Shown: piece after piece, positions 35,650 through 46,059 of the stretch
How positions within the stretch are numbered: the first letter of the stretch is position 1
How the letters are laid out: the number at the start of each line of letters is the position of its first letter
Source: Nectonema munidae
Lineage: Eukaryota; Nematomorpha; Nectonematoida; Nectonematidae
Reading direction: 5' to 3'
DNA: 64,000 nucleotides
NCBI GenBank assembly: GCA_030549495.1
Contig: JAUIRK010000292.1
Coordinates: 372,001-436,000, forward strand
Program-made: the position numbers and the translations under genes
Notes under the pieces: generated by a model
What the model saw: only the letters and a program-made list of their open reading frames with translations
Told to the model about the DNA's origin: nothing
The model's database searches: none

Positions 35650-36940
35650 TTTAAAAAGTCAAAAATCTACTGTTATTTATAAAACACCGCGCTATTTACA
35701 AGAAAAACTGCTATAATAATTAGAGAAGAAACCTTGAGATAATAGTATCAGCGTAATTAAATAAAAAAGCTTATTATTTTTTCGAAAAGTTTTATTTAAC
35801 TCATTTTAAGTCTAATGTTAAGTACACAAAGTTTTTTTTACATTTTTTATAGATAATTGAACAAAAAAAGTTGCAAAGTGGGAAACCTTTTCTTTTTGTG
35901 TTGTTCTACTTTACCCCTGATTGATTACTATTCCATCAAATCGTAAGAAAGTTGAATTTGAAATTGTTCACTTTTAGTAAATTATATAAATGAAAGCACC
36001 ATGTGGGTTGCTCACCTTTTACAATTTCTATTAATCATTTTTATAAACTTCAAGTTGTATTGCATCTTCATAAAACTAATCGATAACGCAAAAGATACTT
36101 CCTTTAATTTTATATGAATCTGTTCAAATTACATAGCAGTATAATCTTCAATTTAATTAAGTCTAAGTTCTACCTTTGTAAAATTTAAAGTTTTTGATTT
36201 TATCACCCAAATAAAGATCGATTTATTGGGGTGATTTAGCCTTCTTGAGGAAAGTATTTTTAAAGATTGCAACGTGAAATTCTTACACTTCTTGATTCTC
36301 CTTTCCTGAATAAATTTTTATTTAAGTGCAACCTTCGTTGAAATGTACCCTCTTTTTTGATGCCTTTTAACATTTTCAAGGTTTCATATACATATGTATA
36401 TACAGTATCCCGTTTCTTTTTCTGAGTTCCCATATTGATTAACAATTTCCATATTTTACTGGAGTCGGAGCCACCTTTTCATGATCTCTTTCTAAAGTTC
36501 GGAGTGACACAGAAACCTAAAGAATCCTAAATCATTAACCGAAGTTACCAAAATTGTCGGACTCATTTGTTTAAATAGAGAACTATTTTCTCTTTTGCTT
36601 TTTTCCTTGTTAATTGAAAACGTGTAGTCTGGGATAAAATTTATATTTAAAAATATCTGTACTTGATAAATTTTTTACTTTGATTTTATCTTATATCACT
36701 GAAGAGGTTTCTAACTTGTAAAAAATCTCCTTGCTCAGCTCAAATCTATTAAAATTGGAGAAGGAACGCAGGAGTAACTCTTTTGAAGAATATAATGATT
36801 GGTTAATGCAGATATTTTTATGATGATAATATTGGCAAACATTAAACTGTTCTGAGTTTATGCCCGTGTGATTGTATCTCTATAATGACATTTAGAGATA
36901 CTTAATATTTTCCAATTATTTTATAATTTATAATTTTTTT
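35650..36940. other. AT-rich intergenic DNA
   Basis: No gene recognised. The minus frame at 36260-36445 is basic and short with no match. This stretch lies upstream, in plus sense, of the helicase-N exon and shows no neighbouring Dicer exon that I can identify. Confidence 0.35.
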
Positions 36941-36944
36941 ATAG

Positions 36945-37107
36945 TATGAGCTCTTAGAAAAATCAATCAATAAAAATTCCATTATATGCTTGAATACTGG
37001 TTCGGGAAAAACGCTCATTGCTGCTATGCTGGTTAAAAAAAATCCGAACAAATTATTGTTCCATGGGATGATGGAGGAAAGAGAACATTTTTTTGTCTGT
37101 CATACAG
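36945..37107 (+). pseudogene. Dicer helicase N-terminal exon (Walker A), opposite strand
   Basis: After TTTTTTATAG the frame reads YELLEKSINKNSIICLNTGS, then GKTLIAAMLVKKNPNKLLF. A single-base shift then gives PWDDGGKRTFF, before a GTAATG donor at 37108. It matches the first helicase exon region of Dicer (YQxELxExALxxNxIICLPTGSGKTxIAxMLI..., GGKRTFF). The Walker A lysine is intact. The shift near 37060 damages it. It lies on the plus strand 14.5 kb from the helicase C exon, which is on the minus strand, so it cannot be spliced to it in the present arrangement. Confidence 0.65.
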
Positions 37108-37109
37108 GT

Positions 37110-38030
37110 AATGTCTTGGGATTTTAAAATTTGCTAAAAAGCGTTTTTTATTATACCAACTTACGTATTAAATGAAATAAAAAATAAGTTTATTGGAGAA
37201 AATTTTATTGTTGATGAAATTATCAAGGAAAATTGATAAACTTTGTTATCAATTTTTATTTTTGTTTTTTTGAAACTCTTTGTGGCTCTTGTAAGAGTTG
37301 ATTGGCAGACTCCATGGATTTATCACAAAAAGTTGACGTGCCATACTGGCTACAAGCCAAGAAAATCTTTTTTGCCTGGTGAATAATTTAATCTTGATAA
37401 AATTTTCGAATAAAATATAATTTTGTTTCATAAGAGATTCATTGAAATTGAACAATGTTCTCAAAAAAAATTTTAATTTTGTGTAAAAAGAAAATCATTT
37501 AAAAATACATTTTTTTGCAACGAATGGTAAATCTTAAAAAATGCTTTTTTTGAAAAAACATTTGTTTCTTGAATGTAAAACAGAAAGCTATAAAACGTTT
37601 TTGAAGAAGCATTTGATAAGGAGGGGTGAAATGGACAAAATAAAGGGGAAACTGAATAATTCCTTCAACCTACCGATTTTCTCTGTGTTTAATCGCCCCA
37701 CATATGCACATGATATAATTATTTTCCTTTATGCATATCGTATTAGAGTGTCCGCAGAATGAAGAATGTATATTTTTAAAACTCATTTTTTAACTGCTAA
37801 AAAATATATCCATTTCAAAAGTTTTTTGTAAACGGAAAATGATTAGTTTTCTCGTATTTATGTTTTAATATCTTGAAATTTATTTCAACGTATAAATTCA
37901 AAAAAATGAATTGAGATCAATAAAACTTACATTACTCACATAATCTAAATCTAAGGGTAAAAATATTTAGAATATTTCATTTTAGTTTCAAATGCATATA
38001 TGTATGCAGTATTTTGAACTAAAATTTTTT
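37110..38030. other. AT-rich, nothing certain
   Basis: I searched the plus strand for the next helicase motifs and found none. The minus frame at 37249-37464 and the plus frame at 37541-37762 have no defensible match. Confidence 0.35.
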
Positions 38031-38034
38031 TTTG

Positions 38035-38590
38035 AGACATCCTAAAATGATATTTACTTCATCAATATCCAAGTGTACAAAATTAATTCATTAATTCTGT
38101 CTTAGTATTTTTTCCTCGCATTTATACATCTAAAATATTCAGCTATATTAGCGCTTGTCAAACACATCAATAGAATTTCAATCGTCTTCATTCTTTTTTT
38201 CTTTACTTTCAATGAATACTAAAAGAATTTTTCCATTTTTAAAATATAAAATTGTGTTAATTCTGTACACTTAAAATATCTTTGCTCAAAAAAATTATCG
38301 GCATTATTGAAGGTAGAGCTGTTAATACGCGTTCTATACTCTTCGGTACATAATTCTAATAGTTTGATCCGGTCCATAGACGTTATAACTTATAACCCTT
38401 GTCTGTGCTGTGACGACCCGATTGACTCTTACGAGACAGGGAACATGCCTGTGTGGTGTTATAATGGGATCGCTGTTGCGCTTTAAACAATGCCAAGAGA
38501 GAAATTGTTTAAAAGTTACGAATCCATCATCAAAATTTATAACCCACAAGCGTTTTTCAAAATGAAAATATAAGATTAACAGTCTGGAGT
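38035..38590 (-). repeat. dispersed repeat, inverted partner of 24290-24880
   Basis: The outer part (38035-38300) is non-coding. The inner part codes on the minus strand for GFVTFKQFLSWHCLKRNSDP followed by IITPHRHVPCLVRVNRVVTA. The partner at 24.3-24.9 kb has stops and shifts in the same stretch, so this copy is better preserved. Confidence 0.75.
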
Positions 38591-39701
38591 TACGTGGAGC
38601 ATGACCATCTAAAAGTAAATCTGTATAGACTTTTCTAACATTGCCCTGATAACTACTTAGTTTATTTCTCACAATAGTTTCAACTTTTTTATCTGCTCTT
38701 ATATATATGTTAGGATTTTGTGAATTTAGATGCGGTGTGTAATCTGTAAACTGTCCAATATATTCATAAGTTAATACGTTAAAAAGCTCTTGATTGAATG
38801 CTGATGGTGAAGAAAAGTAAGAAATTCTTCTTTGGTAACTTTCATTTCTCCTAAGCTTTGAGTAATGTTTTTTCACATATATCTTTTCTCCAGAAAAATT
38901 ATGTTTGCGTGCATTTTCACAGTTTTATCGGATACATTAGTATAGCTATTTGGGTTGTTCTTTTTTTTCAAAGAACTTTCCATGTTTGTGATATATCTGG
39001 AGTTAGGTGGAGCTTGACCATCTAAAAGTAAATCTGTATAGACTTTTCTAACATTGCCCTGATAACTACTTAGTTTATTTCTCACAATAGTTTCAACTTT
39101 TTTATCTGCTCTTATATATATGTTAGAATTTTGTGAATTTAGATGCGGTGTGTAATCTGTAAACTGTCCAATATATTCATAAGTTAATACGTTAAAAAGC
39201 TCTTGATTGAGTGCTGATGGTGAAGAAAAGTAAGAAATTCTTCTTATGTAACTTTCATTTCTCCTAAGCTTTGAGTAATGTTTTTTTACATATACCTTTT
39301 CTCCAGAAAAATTATGTTTGCGTGCGTTTTCACAGTTTTATCGGATACATTAGTATAGCTATTTGGGTTGTTCTTTTTTTCAAAGAACTTTCCATGTTTG
39401 TGATATATCTGGAGTTACGTGGAGCATGACCATCTAAAAGTAAATCTGTATAGACTTTTCTAACATTGCCCTGATAACTACTTAGTTTATTTTTCACAAT
39501 AGTTTCAACTTTTTTATCTGCTCTTATATATATGTTAGGATTTTGTGAATTTAGATGCGGTGTGTAATCTGTAAACTGTCCAATATATTCATAAGTTAAT
39601 ACGTTAAAAAGCTCTTGATTGAATGCTGATGGTGAAGAAAAATAAGAAATTCTTCTTTGGTAACTTTCATTTCTCCTAAGCTTTGAGTAATGTCTTTTCA
39701 C
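38334..39701 (-). repeat. unknown repetitive ORF with 412-413 bp unit in nearly three tandem copies
   Basis: The landmark CTGGAGTTA(C/G)GTGGAGC occurs at 38584, 38997 and 39409. Each unit codes on the minus strand for ISYFSSPSAFNQELFNVLTY, EYIGQFTDYTPHLNSQNPNI, DKKVETIV and LSSYQGNVRKVYTDLLLDG. The copies differ by a few bases, so the amplification is recent. The coding stretch continues at 38334-38580 after the first unit. I do not recognise the protein family. It is moderately basic with no membrane segment or zinc-binding motif seen. Confidence 0.6.
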
Positions 39702-40009
39702 ATATATCCTTTCTCCAAAAAAATTATGTTTTCGTGTGTCAATTAAAATATTTTCTGAAAGAGTATATGTAAATTTATTAGTTGAATATTTTGTCTATGC
39801 TCCACAGTCATCAATAAAACAATTCCTGCCTAAATCTGGATTTTTTTAACAAGAAAACTAACATTTTCTTTGATTTGTCTAGGAACTTCGTTTAATGAAG
39901 TAACCGCTAAGCACGAGTAGCTATGCTCATTAGGGTGATTCCTAAAAAAAATTTGAATTTTTAAAATTGCACCTTTTAATTAATTTTTTAATTTTGATTT
40001 GAACATTTT

Positions 40010-40450
40010 TCGATTCTTTGATTATTCGATAAATATAATATTTAAAATCGTGCAAATTGCAAAGTATAGGTAATAACTTTTGTAACATCGTATGAGGTAG
40101 CAAAATATGAACAGAATGTTTGATATTTTTTGTTTTTTTAAAGAATATTTTTCGATTCTTTGATTACAGAATTTTATTTTGATTATTTGACAAATATAAT
40201 ATTTAAAATCGTGCAAATTTCAAAGTATAGGTAATACCTTTTGTAACATCGTATGAGGTAGCAAAATATGAACAGAATGTTTGATTTTTTTTGTTTTTTT
40301 AAAGAATATTTTTCTATTCTTTGATTATAGAATTTTATTTTTATTATTTGATAAAATATATTATTTAATATCGTGAAATAATTAATAACTTATCTAACAT
40401 CCTCTCCCCGAATGAGGTATATCAAATCTTACATCTAGCAAAATATGGAC
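40010..40450 (+). repeat. 161-bp tandem repeat, about 2.7 copies
   Basis: The anchor AAATATAATATTTAAAATCG recurs at 40031, 40192 and, diverged, about 40353. Each unit contains GTAACATCGTATGAGGTAGC and ATATGAACAGAATGTTTG. A single related unit lies at 26519. Confidence 0.7.
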
Positions 40451-40451
40451 T

Positions 40452-40815
40452 GATAGGTTGGAGATGAATTATCGCGGTATACAGGTTGGAGATAAACCAT
40501 CGTAGTATACAGGTATAATGTATATTAGGTAATAACTTATGTAACATCGTCTCCCCGAATGAGGTATATCAAATCTTACATCTAGCAGAATGTGAACAGA
40601 AAGTTGAACACTGTCTCCCTAATTATTTGTACATGGAATAGAAATCATCGTAGTATACAGGTTGAAGATGAATCATCGTAGTATACAGGTTGGAGATGAA
40701 TCATCGTAGTATACAGGTTGGAGATGAATCATTGTAGTATATAGTTTGGAGATGAATCATCGTAGAATACAGGTTGGAGAAGAATCATCGTAATATACGG
40801 GTTGGAGATAACACA
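40452..40815 (+). repeat. 28-bp minisatellite
   Basis: The unit CAGGTTGGAGATGAATCATC plus GTAGTATA is repeated head to tail about six times at 40640-40815. An earlier two-unit block at 40455-40510 is separated from it by a partial 161-bp unit. Confidence 0.75.
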
Positions 40816-40959
40816 CAAGTTGTCTACCCGCGTTCAACCGTACAGGTTATGAGAATCAAATATTTATGAAAAATTTATTCAATTATTTTATTTAATTTAT
40901 AAATTTTTTTTCATATTTTAATAATTATTTTATATCCTAATTTGAAAAATGAATTCCAA

Positions 40960-41436
40960 AAATTCAAGTTGAAGCGTTCAAAAAAATGAATCTATCTGGA
41001 AAAAGAACTTAGTGTTATCTTAAAACAAAAGAGAGATTGTAAAATTCCATTAGTTGAATCTCTTTTCAAATTAACAAGAGTGGCAACAAACTACCAGTTC
41101 TTTGAAACTTTAATTTTTTATATAATAAAGTGAAAAGCCAAGACGAGCAGATCAAAATTATGATGGCTGATATTGAGCTTCTCTGGACACAAACTTTAGA
41201 TTTTGCAATTCCTTCAATTTCTCTTATGAGAAAAAAGCTGAAAAATTTAATCAAACTGGAAAAGAAAAATAAAAAAGGCCATCTGAAAAGTTTATAGAAA
41301 TCACTCTTTTGAAGTTATTTGATCTTACTAATGTCAATGGTATATGGAAAAATTCAGAAGATAAAGAATTATATAAAAAGCAACTTGAAAGTGAAGGAAA
41401 GGTAGGTTTTGGAAAAGGCATTATCAAGCTCAATTC
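40960..41436 (+). pseudogene. decayed transposon-like gene, left part (interrupted by the CMC element)
   Basis: The plus strand just before the CMC element reads LFDLTNVNGIWKNSEDKELY followed by KKQLESEGKVGFGKGIIKLN. Together with 46502-47470 this looks like one old multicopy arthropod gene of unclassified type, cut by the insertion at 41436/46500. Assignment of this left part rests mainly on position and on the 'LFDI' motif typical of such proteins. Confidence 0.35.
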
Positions 41437-41746
41437 CACTGAGAGAACAAATTAGTAATATTAACTAATTTTGATTAGTAATTTCTTTTTTTAAGATAGT
41501 AAATACTCAATTTACGTAAGTGTTAGTAAATGGGAAAATTCTAGTAAAAAATTTTTTCTCTATTTTTACATTATTATTAATATATATTTATGTTAAAACT
41601 AAACATTAGTAACACATTTTATGATGAAACAATGAAAAAACTAATGAATTTTACATTCTAAATATTTAATCAAATTATCTTTTAATTTTCTTTTTGTTTA
41701 AGTCACTCTTTAAATGTCGTATGCCTACTTATTTTTGAATTAAAAA

Positions 41747-41779
<33 letters not shown>

Positions 41780-41830
41780 CAATTTTAACTTTATTTTTGT
41801 TGTATTTTTTCGGTTCAAATATTTTTTATT

Positions 41831-44218
41831 ATGCATAGTTGTATTTATTGTTGTTTTACAGTTCGTGATTTCAATAGATTATTGAAGCACTATAAGGCTA
41901 ACCATGAAAATCAACCAAATTTTAAAATAAATTGTATTTTTGATTCCTGCTCTTTTTCTTTCTCTAAATTAAATTCGCTTACCAAGCATTTAAGAAGAAA
42001 ACATGCATTATTTAATTCAAATAAGATTGTAAGTACTTTGGAATCTAGTCAACAGAATTCAGATCCTATTTCATCTTGTGAACCCAAAAGTTATGAGGAC
42101 AATATGACTCAAACTATTGCTTTATTTTTATTAAGACTAAGGGAACTTGATAAAGTTTCTTCTAAAGTTATTGAGGGAATTATGGAGATGTTTTTGTCTT
42201 TGTTAAGTTATCATTCTTCTGAATTTAAAGAAAAAATTCTTTTTTTGATAAGTGAAAATTCATCTAAACTACTTAATGACAATATTAATGCTATTTTTAA
42301 TCAATGTTTCACAATTCAGTATTCTTTAAAAACATTGAAAACTAGGCATAGATTGAATAAGTTTGTTCGGGAAAACTTTAGATTTGTTTCCCCTGTAGAA
42401 TATTTTTTAGGAGATTCTAACAATAAAGATTTTAAATACCAGTATATTCCAATTTTAGAAGTTTTAAAAAATTTTTTATTGTATGATGATATTTTTAAAT
42501 TTGTTTCAACTTCTCACAAGTCAAACGACAATCTTTTAAGAGATTTTTGTGATGGTGCCTTCTATATGAAAAATCCTTTGTTTAAAGAAAATAACCCTAC
42601 TTTACAGATAATGTTATATCACGATGATGTTGTGCTCTCTAATCCAATTGGTAATAAAGTTCAAAAAATTAAACTAGGGTGTATATATATGCTTATTGGT
42701 AACATTCCACCACAATTTAGATCTAAGCTATGCTCTATACAACCACTAATTTTGTACAGATCGAAAATTGTCAAAATTGTAGGGTTTGAAAAAATTTTAA
42801 GACCTCTTTTAGATGATTTAAAATTTCTTGAACAAACTGGAATTATTATTGAAAAGTTTTCTAAAGTGTACACTATAAAAGGTACTGTTTCGGTTATGAT
42901 AGGGGATAACCTTGCTTTACATTCCATTGGCGGATATAATGAGTCCTTTATTTCGAATCGAAATTGTCGTTTTTGCTGCATTGACCGCAGAAAACAAGGT
43001 GTTATATTTTCATGCGACCGATTAGTTTCAAGAACAGTAGAAAAGCATAAGCAACAAGTTAAAAATATTTTGGAGGATTTTACTTTATCAAAAATTTATG
43101 GAATAAAGTCCAACTCATGTTTAAATACATTAAATTTTTTTCATACAATAGAAGGAATGCCTTCTGATATTTGCCATGATATTTTCGAAGGCGTTTTATG
43201 TTATTTACTAGAAAGTGTAATTACTTATTTAGTTCGAAAAAACTTTTTTACCTTAAATTATTTAAATAAAACGATACAATTTTTTAATTTTAGCAAAGTT
43301 GATATTTCAAATAGACCTAATTTACTTTCAACTGAACTAAAAAAATTGAAAATTAAACAAACAGCCGCTCAAATTTGGCTTCTGGGAAGATTTTTACCAT
43401 TAATGATAGGTCATTTTGTACCGGAAAAAGATGAAGTATGGAGCCTGTATATTCATTTTTTGGAATTTTTGAGAATTGTTTGTTCCCCTACTTTAAATTA
43501 TGGCCATGTAAAGTTTATGGAAGATTTGATAGAAAATTTTTTAGTGAATTTCACAACTACTTTTCCTCATTTATCAATAAAACCAAAGTTTCATTATCTA
43601 TTACATTATCCGCAACAAATAATGAATTTTGGACCGTTATACAATTTGCAGACTATAAGATTCGAAGCTAAGCACAACTACTTCAAGGAACTTTTTCACC
43701 GCACTAAAAATAATGTCAATATTTTGAAGTCTCTTGCCAATCATCATCAGTTTTTACAAACATGTTTTTCTACTTCTAATAATTTTTTTAATTTTAGACG
43801 ATGTATTGGGTATCAGGCTAAAGAAATTAATTTGGAATCTATGCTGTATAGTCTTTTACGTTTGATAGAACCTTACATTGATAAAAATGAAAAAATTACA
43901 TATTATCAGTCGGTTTCTTTCAACGACACCGTTTACCATTCATCTGATTGCATTATAAGTTATAACTCTGATAAATCGGATATATGTTTTAATAAAATTT
44001 TGTATTGTTTTATTTTTAAAAATTTCCCTTTTTTCTTATGTAAGAATATGCATTTAAAATATTTCAATTATCATTATTTTTCATATATTTTAAACAGTTC
44101 TAATAATCATATAATGCTCAATGTAAATGATCTAGCTGACTTTAAACCATATGGTATTTATCCCTTTCCTGAAAACACTAATTTCGATGTCATTGTTCCA
44201 AAAAATATATTTTTTTAG
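41831..44218 (+). CDS. Tnp2-like CACTA/CMC transposase with two C2H2 zinc fingers, 795 aa
   Basis: A single uninterrupted frame from ATG to TAG. Residues 4-25 (C4, C7, H20, H25) and 35-58 (C35, C40, H53, H58) form two C2H2 fingers, presumably for DNA binding. From about 190 it matches the animal relatives of transposase_21/Tnp2: YHDDVVLSNPIGNKVQKIKL (D265, D266), IGNIPPQFRSKLCSIQPLIL, IGDNLALHSIGGY (D359), a CRFCC knuckle, and DICHDIFEGVLCYLLE (E453). D265 or D266, D359 and E453 are the likely DDE triad, inferred from family alignment from memory. The protein would cut and join the CACTG ends in the nucleus. The start is the first ATG after a long stop-rich AT leader. The alternative reading is a domesticated gene, but intact flanking termini argue for a transposon. 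Confidence 0.8.
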   Translation: MHSCIYCCFTVRDFNRLLKHYKANHENQPNFKINCIFDSCSFSFSKLNSLTKHLRRKHALFNSNKIVSTLESSQQNSDPISSCEPKSYEDNMTQTIALFLLRLRELDKVSSKVIEGIMEMFLSLLSYHSSEFKEKILFLISENSSKLLNDNINAIFNQCFTIQYSLKTLKTRHRLNKFVRENFRFVSPVEYFLGDSNNKDFKYQYIPILEVLKNFLLYDDIFKFVSTSHKSNDNLLRDFCDGAFYMKNPLFKENNPTLQIMLYHDDVVLSNPIGNKVQKIKLGCIYMLIGNIPPQFRSKLCSIQPLILYRSKIVKIVGFEKILRPLLDDLKFLEQTGIIIEKFSKVYTIKGTVSVMIGDNLALHSIGGYNESFISNRNCRFCCIDRRKQGVIFSCDRLVSRTVEKHKQQVKNILEDFTLSKIYGIKSNSCLNTLNFFHTIEGMPSDICHDIFEGVLCYLLESVITYLVRKNFFTLNYLNKTIQFFNFSKVDISNRPNLLSTELKKLKIKQTAAQIWLLGRFLPLMIGHFVPEKDEVWSLYIHFLEFLRIVCSPTLNYGHVKFMEDLIENFLVNFTTTFPHLSIKPKFHYLLHYPQQIMNFGPLYNLQTIRFEAKHNYFKELFHRTKNNVNILKSLANHHQFLQTCFSTSNNFFNFRRCIGYQAKEINLESMLYSLLRLIEPYIDKNEKITYYQSVSFNDTVYHSSDCIISYNSDKSDICFNKILYCFIFKNFPFFLCKNMHLKYFNYHYFSYILNSSNNHIMLNVNDLADFKPYGIYPFPENTNFDVIVPKNIFF

Positions 44219-44308
44219 TTTTAATATTCTAGTTTTCATTTTTTTGTCTTTTTATTTACCAATCAGTATTATTAATTATATAAAATTGTTTTTTTATGAA
44301 TAAGATTT

Positions 44309-46046
44309 GTGTTAGCATACAAAGACAAAATTAAAAAGGTTGCCTTGCCTGAAATTTTTACCTTTGAGTTTTTCATGGAAAAAGCCGAGATACTTTTCGA
44401 TTTGGTTAAAAATTCCTTTAATTTGAAATATTATGATTTTGAAGTGAAGGAATATATTGACTTTACAAAGGATGATGTCCAAGAAGCACAAAAACAAACA
44501 ATTATTAAATTTAAAGTCATAGAAACTGTTGTTTTGGACAATACCCTTCCTCCAGGAAAATTTAATCCAGTTTCTCATGAGTCTACGCAATTAAGTCGTC
44601 TCAGTTATTCAAATCAAAAGTAAAAATGCATATTTTTTTTTTGAAATTTATTTATTTTTTTTCTTCAGTTTTTGGCCACATAAATTACGCTTTCCAAGAG
44701 AATATGTTCAAAAGGGTTTATTAGCAAAGCTTGATAATAAAGAGAAGTTAAACAAAAATGAGTTAAGTAAACTACTTGATGTTTTGTATACCTTTTTCAG
44801 TCACTTCAAGAATGGCATGTAAGTTTATAAATAGTTTTAAATTATTACTTGAGTTTTGATTTTTTTATTAGATATCCCACAAGCGAAATGTACCTACAAA
44901 TTGTGTGCCTGATTTTTGAGGAATTTCCTCATATATCATCAGAATCAGGACTTTCTCTCTCTTCAGCAAAAGTATTATTCGTTATTTTTTAAATTTCTTT
45001 TGAATAAAAATTCAAAATTCAGATTTATTGGAAAGAAAAACTGAAATTCAAGTGGGGCAACGAAAGAAAGTATAGGGATAAGGATCTTCCAGAAGTTCAA
45101 GCTAAAAAACGTAAAAGTGAAGAATGTGACTCAAGCAGTAATAAATACTGTTTAAGAGCTTTCTTACCTACTCAACCACTATCTGAAGACAAAGAGAGCA
45201 TCGAAAAACATATTGAATGGTTGAAAAAAGAATACAACAAAGTAATAAGAGACAACTCAGCAATAAAAATTAGGATGGATTTAACATTTCCAGAAAGAAG
45301 AAAAGATATTGTCATTGAAAAGAAAAGTCTCGATGAGGTTTTGTCTAAATATCCTTTTCTTAAAGATGAGAAACAGGTATCCATTTGAAATATAATCATA
45401 CAACATTTAAATATTTATCATTAATTTTAGATAATTCTTGAATTCCAGAGATTGTTGCCAGATATTCCTAATGTTAATATTTTAAATATTCTGAAAGAAC
45501 AGTTACTCATTCATAGTGATGCAATAATTTCTATTATCGAAAACAAAAAAGTCTCTCAACAACTTAGCGAAATATTCTACCAATACCGGATTGAAATGAA
45601 CATTGATCGTAAAAAAAGTACATAATTTAATTTTTTATTATTTTTTTGAATTGAAAATTTTATCTTTTTTAGACTTAAGAGTTTTATTAGCAATATTTGG
45701 TTTGGCTACTATCATGAAAGACAAGTTGGAGGATCTTTTTTGCTTTGGATCTCAAAACATTGAAATGTTTATAAAACCTATATTGATGGTCATACAAGAT
45801 AACGTTTTTTCATGTAAAAAGAATGCATTTTCACTTTATATTGATCATATTTTAGTTTGCGAAACCAATACATTTTTCAATTTATTTGCTAATTTCATCA
45901 TTTGTATGTATGCATTCAATTTATTTTATCCAAAAGCTATAAATAATACTATGTTGTTTATACAGAATATATTTTTAGGCCTCAAAGATAAAACTATGAA
46001 TAGGAAAATTCTCAATGTATTATATAAAATTAAAACCCACATGTGA
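44309..46046 (+). CDS. SAMD3-like accessory protein of the CMC element, six exons, about 491 aa
   Basis: Exons 44309-44619, 44669-44818, 44872-44971, 45023-45376, 45431-45617 and 45673-46046 join in frame through five GT-AG introns of 49-55 bp (1,476 nt). The N-terminus (KKVALPEIFTFEFFMEKAEI...) resembles the PB1-like start of fish 'sterile alpha motif domain-containing protein 3-like' proteins. The middle has NFWPHKLRFPREYVQKGLLA and IYWKEKLKFKWGNERKYRDK, then the KKEYNKVIR...FPERRKDIV segment and an ILEFQRLLPDIPN block, all in the order of that family. No SAM domain is evident. It lies 90 bases after the transposase, same strand. The start codon is not settled: there is no in-frame ATG at 44309, and an upstream exon spliced to GTTAG|C near 44315 is possible. 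Its role may parallel TnpA, which binds subterminal repeats in En/Spm; that is inference. Confidence 0.75.
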
Positions 46047-46059
46047 AAGTTTTTTATCA

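Noticed and set aside
37249-37464. Minus frame as another Dicer or piggyBac piece
   Set aside because: Scattered plausible residues but no conserved motif in order.
40640-40815. CRISPR-like array
   Set aside because: The 28-bp units are contiguous with no spacers, and the context is eukaryotic.
41430-41440. Three-base target-site duplication for the CMC element
   Set aside because: Flanks TTC and TCA do not match over 3 bp; only TC is shared, so I report 2 bp.
42661-42981. 106-residue minus frame within the transposase
   Set aside because: Shadow of the plus-strand transposase coding sequence.
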